Source: Gnetum montanum (lineage: Eukaryota; Streptophyta; Gnetopsida; Gnetales; Gnetaceae). Taken from it: 64,000 bases of DNA. The DNA lies in assembly GCA_015680685.1 (NCBI GenBank), contig MNCI01006634.1, positions 96,653 to 160,652 on the forward strand. Direction: 5' to 3'. Position numbers and translations under genes: made by a program. The notes beneath the pieces were generated by a model. That model saw only the letters and a list, made by a program, of their open reading frames with translations, ran no database searches and was not told where the DNA came from. Position 1 is the stretch's first letter; each line of letters opens with the position of its first letter. Shown here one piece after another: positions 10,840 to 22,430 of the stretch.

Positions 10840-13690
10840 TAGGAAAGAGGATCATCTCAACCAAGGAACAAATGACTAAGAGCTGAAAGGGAGTAGCAAG
10901 AACAATCCCAAGAGTAGGCAACTAAAACTCATGCAACAAGACCTCTTCGAGAGGAGCCTAAAGTGGAATCTATTTAATAGATTTCCAAAGAAGCAACCAT
11001 TATAGAAAAATCCCATCAAGATGAGGTGACAAGACCAATGCCAAGACTTGAGGTCACATTAACTCAAGCATGCCTTGATCAGACCATGTCTCATAACATC
11101 CAATGTTTAGTTCTTCAAGAATTGAACTTTAGACCATTCTTGGAGCATGCTCCATTAAAAGTTAAGATATAGTTGCAAAACTATTTCATGTGGCCAATCA
11201 TCTCTTCTAGTGGGCAATGGTACCTGGGAGAGACATATCTCTTCTAAAACAATAGGTGGATGGGAGCCACCATGAAGAGCAAGAATATTTAGGTGTCCTA
11301 CTTAGTGGAAGCTATTGCATAGGTCTGGGGTTGCCTAATATTGGAATAAACTTGATAGAGATCTCTACAAAAGTAAATCCAAAGGCAAAGAAGGAGTGGA
11401 CCCAATGATGTTATGGAGTGAACCACAAGGAGTATGGTGTACTCAACCTTGTGGAGAATGTATATTTCAAGATAGTGGCCTATTACCTCAATTTCATGGT
11501 GAGGCCTACTAAGATGACTATCCTCTCCACCCATGTGTGTGTTGCTCTAGGTGGAAAATTCCCTATGAATCTTCCACAAGTGATCTATTTAAAGATAGGG
11601 AAGTGATTTAAGGAAAATGAACATGGAAGGAAGTCCTTACCCTTTTGATGGCTCATTAGAAAATTATGGAAAAGAGTAGGAATAGTTTGCTATGCCAATG
11701 ATACACTCTAACATACTTGTTCTACCTCTTAGGTAGAAATAATGAAGAATAAGACTTCTACCACAATCAAGAAAGAGGAGTAGCAACCACCACCTTCATC
11801 TCCCACTCAAGAAACAATGCTGAAGTCTAGCATTTCCCTTGAATGAATGCATAAGATCTTAGAGTAGCTCTTGCATGAGCAAGAGTAGTGAGTAAGAACA
11901 AGTGATGGTGATACATCTTTATATTGCCCAGTAATGAGTCACCTCAATGAAGTGGCTTAAACCATCAACCAGATAGAGGAAGGTGGACCAATCTTTTCAA
12001 CCCAAAGGACATAGTTGTACACAAGATCAAATCCTATCACTTGAGAGGTAATGATCTCTCTCTCACAATAATAACAATTCCTAGACATCTCTAGGAATGT
12101 TGCTAATTTCTTGGTGGGTCTTGATGAGGGTGATGGAGCAACTGTCTAGGTGATGTAGCACCATGGGTAGGAGAAAGTAATAGAGGTTGTTGCTAATAAA
12201 ATTTTTGAGGCATTAAATGCACCTAGGGTATTTTTACTAGATTTTTCTACACTCGAAGATGTGTAGACGTCTATAGGAATAGTTAGCAGTAAATTACGTG
12301 CAGCCTAGCATGAAGAGTTGCTAGATTGATTGATAGGAACCAAGGAACCAATTTTGGATATCTTTGGCCTCCTAGATATAATCACTACAACCTGGTCAAA
12401 GCTACTAGAAGCAAGGGAAAAATTCATTGTCATAGAATGATAACTTAAAAAAGCCCAAAATCAAAACCAATGCTTGGTTGCAGAGGTTGCTAAATTAAGT
12501 GCCTGCATTATTAATCTTGTGCTTCTCAACCCTACATTGACTCGTGAGGAAGCTTTTTAAGAACTTTAGAAAAACCTTAAAAAGGTTGAGGACACAAAGG
12601 AGATGACAAATTTTTATTAATCCTTGTTGATGTCACCATGCACAATATCGAAAAGGCCTTAGATCAAACTCACTAGGAGAATGTCATCCTAATCACAAAG
12701 AATCACTGCCTGTAGAATGTTGATGTGAAAAAACAACAAATCCAAGATTTCATCCATCAATAGAAAGAGTAGCTACTTAGAGAAAACTCAAAACTAAGGA
12801 GATTGGTAGCAAAAAATAAAAATCTCTCCATGGAGGTAGTTTAATCCCTTCACTAGAAATCTATAATAGAGATAGTCACCTAGAAAAATAAGTCTCAAAG
12901 ATTTGAGAGAGTTAAAAATCACTATAGAGATTAGGTTGGTCTATAGAAAGAAATTAATGAAAACTATATTTAGATGATGATGGCAAAAGTTAATGATACC
13001 GTCTAGTAGCTCAAGAGAGGAGGAGATGTCTAGCTACCTATCTTTGATGGGTTCAATGACTACAACAAGGTGGAGATCCACATGAAGAAGCTATAGATTA
13101 AGGAGATGATAGAGTACATAGAGCTTGAAAATATCTATTATGGAAACGTAGTGTTCCTAACTGCTAGATGGTCATGGTACGAATTAGAGAAATAGGTGAC
13201 CAATTCATACTTGTTATATGAAGCCAAGTTTAAGCATCACAAAGACACCAATCAAAAGCTTTGGGTGGTAAATACAGAACTTGATATTCTTAGGAAATGC
13301 TTCACTAATCAATGATCTATAGCTAAGAATTTGGCCAAGATACTAATTGACTACTAGGAGCTATAGAATTCATTAAAGGTGTTTGATGTTGAATGCAAAC
13401 TTTTCGCTTCTTAGTTCATCAACATGAAGGAGCTATTCCTAGAAATGCCTTATCCTTGGGATGTTCCCACACCAACCTACATTTGCAATGTAGTGTGGAC
13501 TATGAATGATCTTAGGAGTAAGGAGGAGAAGATGAAGGCACTGTTGGATGCCCTTTTTCTTCCATTAGACGTTGCAGCTACTATAGGACAACCACAACCA
13601 CCTTAACCACTATGTTTGCCTAAAGCAAGAGAAGGTGCATTGGAACCTCAGGAACCTCCACTACCTAGGACCATTTGAACTTCTTCCTTA
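10840..13690 (+). pseudogene. Accessory ORF of Gy2 (plant transposon-type domain plus coiled coil)
   Basis: Reading through the many TAG codons, one frame is followed for most of this interval, with a few shifts. The N-terminal part has a block at about 11,420-11,606 (VYFKIVAYYLNFMVRPTK, ILSTHVCVALGGKFPMNL). This resembles the 'putative plant transposon protein' domain of Athila-type third ORFs. From about 12,400 to 13,300 the composition is Lys/Glu/Gln/Leu-rich and helical, as in a coiled coil. The end is Pro-rich (about 13,590-13,680). Gy3 carries the same ORF, split by Gy4. It occupies the env position, but I see no signal peptide or membrane span. Function unknown. Confidence 0.55.
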
Positions 13691-13884
13691 TTTTCATGTC
13701 ATTAGAGAAATTATGTTTATCATTTTTGTCCTAGTATTTAATTTTATTGTCCTTAACACCAAAATTTTATAATGATTATGGTTCCATACACTTAGGCACT
13801 TGGTGTTTACGTATGTCAATAAATAGTCAATAATCCCATACCTTTTCAAAATTTTGTAAGAAACTTTTTTCTTCTTTTGTTCAC

Positions 13885-14810
13885 TCAAGGACAAGTTTTC
13901 ATTTAGTAATGGATTTATGATAAGTCACATTTTCTTGAGTCCCATCAACGAGGACTCATCGATGAAACCCCATTGATGCAACCTTGTTGACATGGGATTT
14001 CATGCATTAATGTGTCCTTGTTAATGTAGTGTTTGTTTTTTTCTATAAAATATGTTCTCATCCACTGTGTTTATGGCATTTTTTATCATAGTTGCAGTGG
14101 AGATCTTACAATTTTATTATTCAAAAGTTAGAATATTTTTTCTAAGCGCCTACAGTAGGGGTCAAAGAGTGTATGAATCTTTATTTGAGCACTATTGTAC
14201 TTGAGAATATTAGTTTGTATGGCAATAAAAGCAAGCTTTCTAATAACCTTACAAAACTTTGAAATTGATTAATTATTTATTTATGCATTTAATGTTTTAT
14301 GTAATTTCCTTTAATGCTTTAAGTGATTAAGCTAAATTAATCTAGATTAAATAGTGATTAATTAAGAACATAAGTACAATCACTTCGAGCATACACTTGG
14401 CACTTGGTAATCTCAGTAACGCTTAACATTTGGCAACCCAATAGCGTTAAATGTGTTCAAGATGTGTATGGAAAGTGGGAATAGACACTTATGTTCAGAT
14501 TAGTTAGATGTAGCTAATTAGATTAAATTAATAGTTTAGTTAATTTAATTTATTTTATTCATTATTCTTTATCCTTAGGTAACTTAAAACACAAAACATA
14601 AAAATGATAAAAATAATATGCCTTAGTTGCACTTAACTATACCTTTGCATTTCACAAGTGTAATTGGGAAGATAACGATTGCAATGGTTAGTTTCACTTC
14701 TAGGAGATTAGTGTTCTTAGAAGGCTATAAGTCTACAGAATTTGACTGGATCATGCATAAATGCTTAGTGATTCATATGGTTTAGTGTAGGGTCTACTTG
14801 TTGCTCATCA
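13885..14810 (+). repeat. Gy2 polypurine tract and 3' LTR
   Basis: The tract region (13,885-13,917, with atttagtaatggattta) is a mutated form of that in Gy1. The LTR itself is 13,918-14,810 (893 bp), TGATAAG to GCTCATCA. Its U3 has atcgatg-type palindromic units (13,945-14,030), and a TATA-like tctataaaat lies near 14,041. A candidate AATAAA signal lies at about 14,225. The following acttg (14,811-14,815) would be the target-site duplication, but the left copy is outside the window. Confidence 0.85.
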
Positions 14811-15374
14811 ACTTGTAAGAAATAAACTTACTATTAATGAAATAAAAATAATATTTTTAAATAATGGGAGGGGTGTTGGAAACCAAAATAATTTGTCAAA
14901 CTTATATATATATATGTGTGTGTGTGTTAAAAATAAAAATATTAAGTACAAAAGTAGAGTACTATAGAGAGGAGAAACTCCAAATCAATAAAAAGAAATG
15001 GCATAATTTCTTTAGGGATGTCTTTTCAGATTTTTGTCATTACATCCAATCCTAAAAAACATTCTCTCTTGGGTAGGAAATTGGATAGTCCATGAAAAGA
15101 TTAATATTAGGTAAAGGAGAAGGAAGCCTTCACCCTATCAATAGAATCAACATTATCAAAAGATATTATCTCCATATTTTAAGTGATGGAAACAAATTAT
15201 TAGCTATTAAAATATCTTGAACATGTTGTTTATTCCAAATATTTAGCATGTAATCACTAATAGATAGACTTTCTCAATGATTTTTTATTATGAGGAACTA
15301 GATGAAAACTATTTGAATCAATAATAGTATTTTGTAAAACTTGAAAAAAATATATTTGTTTCTCCTTGGTTATT
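14811..15374 (+). repeat. Duplicated 564 bp segment X, copy 1
   Basis: It aligns over its whole length with 46,857-47,420, which is also 564 bp. It holds a (ta)n(tg)n microsatellite at about 14,904-14,928. Gy2 ends at its left border and Gy3 starts at its right border. The second copy has no Gy2 but has a Gy3-like element at the same right border. The reverse strand shows short interrupted open stretches that I do not recognise. Confidence 0.75.
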
Positions 15375-16274
15375 TAATGATTTACTTTTTCTTGGTTACA
15401 TCAACAAAGCCTTATTGATGTGGCCCCATCAATGCAACCCCATTGATGTGGTCGCATTGATGTGGAATTTGATGCATTGACATGGCCTCATTGACATAGT
15501 GTCTATTTTCACATACAAATATGTGCTCACCTACCATGTTTATGACATCTTTTGTCACAAGTGTAGTGGAGCTCTTGTAGTTTTCTTGCTTGAAAGTTAG
15601 AATATTTTTTTAAGTGCCCACAGTAGGAGTCAAAGAGGGTACATATCTTTATTTGAACACTATTTTACTTGAGCACGATAGTATGTGTGGCAATAAAGCT
15701 GAGCTTTCTAATAAACCTTGCAGCACTTCAAAATAGATTAATTATTTACTTATGCACTTAATGTTTTATGCAATTTTCTTTAATGCTTTAAGTAATTAAA
15801 TAATTAATTAAGCTAAATTAAATAGAAATTAATTAAGCACATAAGTACAACCACTTCGAGCATATGCTTGGTGCTTGGTAATTCCCAGTAATGCCTAACA
15901 TTTGGTAACCAAGTAGTGTTAAACATGTTCAGGATGTGTACGACAAATGAGAACAAATACTTATATTAGAATTAGTTAGGTGTAGCTAGTTAGATTAACT
16001 TAGCAATTTAATTATTTTATTTTGTACATTATTCTACCCTTAGGGGAATTAAAATATAAACATAAAAATGATAAAAATCATATGCCTAATTTGTACTTAA
16101 CCATACCTTTGCATTTCACAAGTGTAATTGGGAAGACAACAATTGCAATGGTTAGTTTCACTTCCCAGAGACTAGTGTACTTAGAAGGCTATAAGTCCAT
16201 AGAATTTGACTGGATCGCATGTGAATGCTTAGTATTTTGGATGGTTGATCATAGGGTCTACTTGCCACTCATCA
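15375..16274 (+). repeat. Gy3 5' LTR (ATCGATG type)
   Basis: It starts TAATGATTTAC, the family terminus TGATGAG with substitutions, and ends CTCATCA. U3 contains repeated cattgatg / catcaa units (about 15,400-15,500). An AATAAA sequence lies in R at about 15,691. The start was fixed by the matching ttatt duplications on both sides of the element. Confidence 0.85.
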
Positions 16275-16275
16275 T

Positions 16276-16293
16276 TGGCATCATTGCCAAGGA
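16276..16293 (+). other. Gy3 primer binding site (tRNA-Asp type, mutated)
   Basis: The sequence tggcatcattgccaagga follows the LTR by one base. The Gy6 copy at 48,260-48,277 is better preserved (tggcgccattgtcgggga) and resembles the tRNA-Asp site used by Athila-type elements. Here it has lost several bases, as expected in an old copy. Confidence 0.65.
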
Positions 16294-16431
16294 CTTGTAG
16301 TTTGATATGTGCACTATCTAGAACTTAGTGAATATTATTTAAGATTGTTGGAATGTACCCTAAGGTTACAATCATTCAAAAAAATAGTAATTATAATTTA
16401 AGCACAGTAAATTTTTTCTTTCTAATCCAAA

Positions 16432-18870
16432 ATGTATTTTTCTCACAGGCATGACAAATCAAAATTGCCAATGCCTCAACAAATTCAAAGTGGTTTACAC
16501 TCATCTAGATGAGTTTGTACATGATTTCACCTTCATCCTGCATTAGGATGAGTATCTATGGTGGAGAGATATGGAGGGAAATGTTGTGTTACCTCCAAAT
16601 TAATCTATTTTTTGGATGCTACTCCAAAGTCTTAATATGTTGGGCATCCAAGATCTCCATGATGAATACCTTGTGTAGAATCATGACTAACAGAACTACA
16701 GTCCCATAGAAATACAATGCAAATGAGATTGACATAAGGAGAAGTGCCATGAAGCTATGAAGGGGAAATGGTTTACTAATATCTTGTTCTTGTTAAATAA
16801 AAATGACAATGAGAATCCTCCCTTTGAGCTTCTCAACATGAAGATTCTCCATCCATTGACTTAGGTGAAAGGGGTTTGAACTAGAATTTGCAATCCACTA
16901 TGAACAATCTAGGTTCAAACATAAGTGGGAGCCAAAGCAGGGGCTCAAGAAAGCATCATGATGATAGAAAACTTCATGATCATGGCTGGGACAAGCAAAG
17001 AAAATGTGGTAGATACTGTGATGGTGATAGTCCTTCTCCCTCTTCGTTCTCTTCATCTACATCTTTTTTTTCCTCCTTCGAATTTGATTGAAATTGCAAG
17101 GGATGAAATTGTGATGAAGGTGAATGATGGGAAAATGATTGTAGAAGCTACCATGAATGAAGGGGTAGTAGGGGACATTATAGGCATCATAAAAATCATA
17201 ATGATGATGAACCTTTATTGGTAACTCAAAGCATGCTAAACATTGCAAAGGCAGTTAGAATTCCAACCATGCATGTGAAAGATAGTAAAATCAAGTGGTT
17301 AGATATGAACAATATCTCCAAATTTGAGGGGGGATATAACTTAGATCTACAAACCCATATTCATGTCTTTCAAAATGCATGTGCCTTGAAAAATATAGAA
17401 AATGACTAGTAGAAATGTAAGCTATTCCCCATGATACTCATAAAAGAAGTAGAAAGTTGGTACCACTTCTTAGAGCCAGAATCAATTCATAGATAGAGTA
17501 CAATGCTTGAGTTGTTCAATGACAAATATTATATGTACGCTAGAGTATCTAATTTTAGAAGGAAAATCCAAGGGTAGTGACAAGGAACACATGAACCCTT
17601 AGATGTATCCATGGGCAAGTATTATTCCCTTTTGCGTAGATGTTTTGGCCATGGTTATTCTCAATAAGAGTAGCTTCACCATATCATAGATGGGCTTCGA
17701 TCACATGATGAGAACTCTTGGGGTCTATGCCCAAGGGAGACTATCACAACTTAGAGTTCATTAGATTCAAAGGTTGATTGAGTAGGTTGCAAAATATGAA
17801 GGGGAGTTAAGAAGATGGAAAATTACTTAGGAATATAATTGGAATCCTTCCATCAGAAAAAGGGAGGTATGATTCTCTGATAATGAGGGGGAGGTACTAC
17901 TCGATGAAGTGGTGCAGTGAAAAACCTTGCTAATTTATAAATCTATATCTGAAATTTTAGCAAACATTGACAAAATTTAAGAATATTTGGATGGAAAATT
18001 TCAAACTACTCTAAAAATTATAGAAGAATCTAAAGAACAAGGTAGTGATCATGACTGTAGGAGAAGAAGCTAAACGTGCCTACCAAAGGGGTAAGGCATA
18101 AGTTACTAAAGTAGAAGAGATTGTGGAGTTAGAATTAGATGATGATGATGAGTGTAACATCTACCAATATAAAAATCCCAAGGTATGTTGTCCTATTGTG
18201 TCTTACTTATAGGAATCTAGGATGTATGGTGTGAATCTTAGATTGGCACGAAGGTAAGCACCCAAAAGGTTGCCTTATCCTCAAGGAAACCCAAGGTAGT
18301 TCCACCAATAACAATAAGCTTATTATCCAAGTGAAGCTCCATCACAACTGGATGAGTAATATCATCAATGGTACCACCCATAGTCATGGGGGATGTCATC
18401 GCCAAGGCAACAGTATCCTTACAGGTAGCCAAATTTGTATGGATGCTATGTTTAGCAACCCTTGTCTTCATATTACTTTTTTAGTCACACTTATTTTCAA
18501 CATCACTACAACCCTCTAGGGTATTACAAAACTCATTCTCCATTTCCTAAGGGAGAATCCCATTATCCTTATCACCCTTCTCATCGTTTAGCACATTTTT
18601 CTCCATCCTCAACCTAATTACTGCGTACTCCATCTATGCAGGGAAAAATTTCTACATAGCCATAGTAACATAATGCTACTAGGGCTATTAGCTTATAGTT
18701 AGCTCCTTAGCAAAGTGGTTCAGAATATAAATCTTGTAAAAGATCATTTTTTGAACCAATAGTCCTACCAAGCCCTCACCTACTAATGAAGCTAGTTACC
18801 CTAGGTCTCCTTCACCCTCTGCATCCATTCCTTTCTAGAGCTCTTCAAAAAAAATACCTTCCAAAATTTA
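16432..18870 (+). pseudogene. Gy3 gag
   Basis: The first ATG after the primer site aligns with the starts at 36,396 (Gy5) and 60,224 (Gy7). An N-terminal domain (VVYTHLDEFVHDFTFILH, about 16,490-16,545) is unique to this family as far as I can see. A His/Asp/Ser-rich low-complexity region (about 16,900-17,200) follows. The core at about 17,300-17,700 is a Retrotrans_gag-like domain (EVESWYHFLEPESI, LELFNDKYY). The Gln/Pro-rich tail leads into the protease. Many TAG codons interrupt it. Confidence 0.7.
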
Positions 18871-18879
18871 CACAATCAT

Positions 18880-19400
18880 GTTAACCCACATTGTATCTAA
18901 TTAGATCAAGGTTGGTAACCTTCATGGGAAAAGAGTTGATCCTAGAATTCCTCTCATCTACTTATAGATTGCTGAAAATGAGCCATGCAAGGCTTTTTTT
19001 TATTTTGGTTCTAGAATCAATCTAATTTTTCATGAAATGTATAATGTATGAAACTTGCCTCCTCTCAAGAAAATCAACATCTATTTAGAATTGGTAGATT
19101 AGTCCATCAATATTTCCTTGGGATTAGTGGAGGACATTGTAACCACCATCTATAGGTGGTCGTATCCTACTAATTTCCTAGTGATCAAAATTAAAAATTA
19201 TAAAGGGAACTTCCCAATTATTATGGAAAGGGCTTGGTAGAGCACTACTGATGTGTGAATGGGTGTCAAAGGTCTTTTCCTAGAGATTTCCAAGGAAAAT
19301 ATATTTGGAAAGATTGAGAAGAAGCAAGTTCCATGCATCATGTAAAATGATATAGGGTGCAATAGTGTGCAAAAACTCTAGTCTATTAAAAGCACATTAA
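18880..19400 (+). pseudogene. Gy3 aspartic protease
   Basis: The catalytic motif is lost: the DSG triad reads YFGS at about 18,996-19,010 (AFFYFGSRINLIFHE). The downstream block (NISLGLVEDIVTTI, about 19,110-19,150; FPIIMERAW) shows the identity. The catalytic Asp is replaced, so the enzyme is dead. Position and spacing match the other copies. Confidence 0.75.
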
Positions 19401-19429
19401 TCAAAGCATGAAGATAGTATGAAGATGAA

Positions 19430-21140
19430 TATAAAATCCAAAAGTACAACCATAAAATAAGATGGCACCTAGTGGCTAATAGCTAATTCTAAAAGTAGCA
19501 CACTTTGCATGGAACCTATGGCAAGCCTAACTTGTGCCTATGTTGAAGGCATGGATGAACTAGAGCAAGTTTATCACCAACTCTCTGATGATGAACTTGA
19601 TGATACCAATTGGAAAGAGTTGAAAATCCCTAATAATTTTAAATAGGAATCCTTAGAGTTGGAAACTCTACCTATTAGAATGGAATATGCATTTCTGAAA
19701 AATGGCAAACTAGTGATAACAATACCAACCTTGCTCCTAAGCAGAAAAGGATGTTATTAAAGGTTGTTAATTAATGGCCAATAACCTTTTCTTGGTCATA
19801 TCTTGAGCTCAAAGGGATTGATCCTAGAATATGCCAGCATTGCATCTATACTAATGTGGCCATGAAGCTAAAGAGGCAACCACAATAATAGTTAAATCCC
19901 AAATTAAAACAAATTGTCAAAGAGGAAATTAAACAACTCCTCAAGATGTGGTTCATCTATCTAATTGCAGATAAAAAGTGGATCAGCCCAGTTGTAACTA
20001 TGCCAAAGAAATATGGTAAGTGGTGGGTCTATATTAATTTTAGGTTGTTGAATATGACAATGTTAAAAGATCATTTTTCATTGCCATTTGTGGACTAGGT
20101 GTTAAACACTATTTTTAGGCATTACTATTATAGCTTTCTAGATGGTTATAGTGGCTATTATTAAATTTAGATTATGCTTGAGGATTAGTCCAAAACAACA
20201 TTCACAAGTTCTTGGGGGAATTTTGCATATTGTAAGATGCTCTTTGGTCTATGCAATGCCCTTGCAACTTTCTAATGCTTGTTCATGAGCATTTTTTAGT
20301 AGCAAATTGGCATCAGGGTGGAATTTTTCATGGATGACTTCTCCACCTATGGTAATACATTTGAGCAAGCCCTATATTTCCTTGAGCAAGTGCTTAAAAT
20401 ATATGTGGAGACTAATTTTCAGCTAAATTGGCAAAAGAGCCATGTCATGGTGCAATAGGGTAGTGTGTTGGGGCATAAAATTTCTCAAGTAGGAATTGAG
20501 GTGGACCTTAAAAAGATTTGGGTCATCTAAGGAATAACCTACTAACTGAAAATCATTAAAGATATTTGGTCATTCTTTAGATACACTGGCTACTATTGGC
20601 AATTCATAGAGAATTCCTCTAAGATTGTGAAACTATTGGTTGAGCTCACAAAGAAAGATGCTTTGTTCATATGGACCAAGGAATTTAAAAAGGCATTCCA
20701 ATGGCTTAAGGAGAAGCTTTTAGAGACTAATTCTATGAGCACATGATTGGTCTCGTCCATTTCACATCATGACTTGGAACCTGTGCTTACACAATTGGAT
20801 GATAAAAATGTCCATATTACATCTACTATGTAAGCCAAAGCATTATGAGTGTACAATTTGATTACACTATAATAGAGAAAGAGCTTATGGCTATGGTGTA
20901 TGATTTCGAGAAGTTCAAGCACTATGTGCTTGGATACAAGGTGTTTATGTACACTGATCATAGTGTCATTTTCTTCCTAATGAATAAACCAAAGGTGATC
21001 CCCCATGTTATATAGTGGCTAGTGATTTTACAACAGTTCAATCTTACAATGGTAGATCAAAAGGGGATTGAGAATGTGATAGTTGATCACTTGTCTTAGT
21101 TATGATGGAATAACAAAGAGGAGGAGAGCCTACTCTATGA
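19430..21140 (+). pseudogene. Gy3 linker, reverse transcriptase and RNase H
   Basis: The linker carries EGMDELEQVYHQLSDDELDD (about 19,545-19,605). RT motifs are recognisable: QLLKMWFIYLI-like start (about 19,930), LFGLCNALATF (about 20,240) and FFMDDFSTYGN (about 20,320-20,355). RNase H is at about 20,760-21,000, with YKVFMYTDHSVIFFLMN near 20,935-20,985. Frameshifts and stops are frequent. Apart from Gy2 this is the only copy here that still has the RT domain. Confidence 0.8.
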
Positions 21141-21239
21141 TAAATTTCCCAATGAACTCCTCTATGTCAATGCAATAAATGAACAAGTGCTTCCTAAACC
21201 AAAATGATATGATAGAATTCTCACTTATCTTCTCACTTA

Positions 21240-22430
21240 AGAGATGCCACAAGAGTTAGACCACTGAAAGAAGCAATAGTTTCTTCATCAGACTAAATGC
21301 TTCATGGAGATTAATGGACACCTTTATAAGATGTGCTCTAATGGCCTAATTCATTGGTATGTTCCTGATGTTGACTAACTACACATTCTCTAAGACACTC
21401 ATGAGGTCATTTTGGAGGCCACTATGTAGGGAGATGCATAGCCATTAAAATCCTAATGGAAGGGTACTATTGGCCATCACTCTTTAGAGATTTCCACCAA
21501 TTCATGTACTCTTGTAAACACTATTAACAAGGTGGTAGGATGACCACTCAAATAGAGGAACCTTAGCAGTGGATCCAACCATTGGAATCCCTTGACACCT
21601 TGGGCATAGACTTCATAGATCCCATCACGCTCATGTCAAATGGAAAGACATACATAATAGTCATTATTTACTATTGTACAAAATGGACAGAAGAAGTAGC
21701 CGTTACCAACTTTACATCTTCCAATACTACACAATTTGTACAATAAAATGTTGTAAATAGGTTTGGAGTGCCATGTGCACTAATTTTTGATAATGGTACT
21801 CATTTTATAGGTGCTACTTTTTGCAAGATCATACAAAAACATAAATTAACAACATCCTACCACCTACAAGCCAATGGTCAAGCTAAGGTTACCAATAGGG
21901 AGATCATGAAAATCTTAATAAGAACAATTAGCAAATATAGGAGAGGCTAGAGCATAAAACTTAATGATTTCCTCTAAGAATACTGCTCAACCTCAAAACT
22001 CCTTATAGGCTACTCTCCCTATGAGGTAGTGTAGGGAAAATTACTAACTCTTCCAATTCAATCCAAGCTCTGTACACTTTCAATAGATTGTGACCTTGAA
22101 ATTGACTTGAGCCTAGCATAAAAAGAGAGATTGATCAACTTTAACGTGTTAGATTAGAATCAACTAGTGGCCTTAACTTAGGATAAGAAAACTAAAATTT
22201 TAACATAGAGACAAGGTCCTCTACTGGAATCCCACACATGTACCTCAACAAACTAACTTCTAGATATTGTGGAAAGGACCTTATATTACTTATGAAGCCT
22301 TTCCTTTTGGGGCCATGTTGATCTACAAACCTAAAAGTCCAAACCAAAAGCAATTGACCAACATGTAGTAACCTAAACCTTTCTATGAGTCCATGCAAGC
22401 TAGTACAAGCAATGCCTTATTGAATGGATG
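21240..22430 (+). pseudogene. Gy3 integrase
   Basis: The zinc-binding region (about 21,410-21,530), the core blocks LGIDFIDPITLMSN (about 21,601-21,640), FDNGTHFIGATF (21,787-21,820) and HLQANGQAKVTNRE (about 21,860-21,905) are visible. A deletion of about 15 bp after 21,830 removes the segment that reads LMQHLGA in Gy2. The catalytic Glu is replaced by Lys (QAK), so strand transfer would be lost. The C-terminal domain ends around 22,390. Confidence 0.8.

Larger units (their letters stand above)
3906..14810 (+). mobile_element. Gy2: Athila/Tat-like Gypsy element, 5' end outside the window, 3' LTR present
   Basis: The order is gag (partial), protease, RT, RNase H, integrase, long 3' region with internal promoter-like module and accessory ORF, polypurine tract, LTR (13,918-14,810). 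The order and the motifs VFMDDFS, WGIDFMG and HPQAN place it in the Ty3/Gypsy Athila/Tat group, which lacks a chromodomain. Every coding region has stops and frameshifts. Gy1 interrupts its gag at 3,905. Its right flank (14,811 onward) matches 46,857-47,420, which lacks Gy2 and so shows the empty site. Confidence 0.85.

Noticed and set aside
10840-13690. Accessory ORF as an envelope gene
   Set aside because: It is in the env position, but no signal peptide, transmembrane span or fusion-type segment could be seen; the helical, charged composition fits a coiled-coil protein better.
16925-17248. Overlapping open frames in both strands (99 and 63 codons)
   Set aside because: They are shadows of the low-complexity His/Asp-rich part of Gy3 gag.
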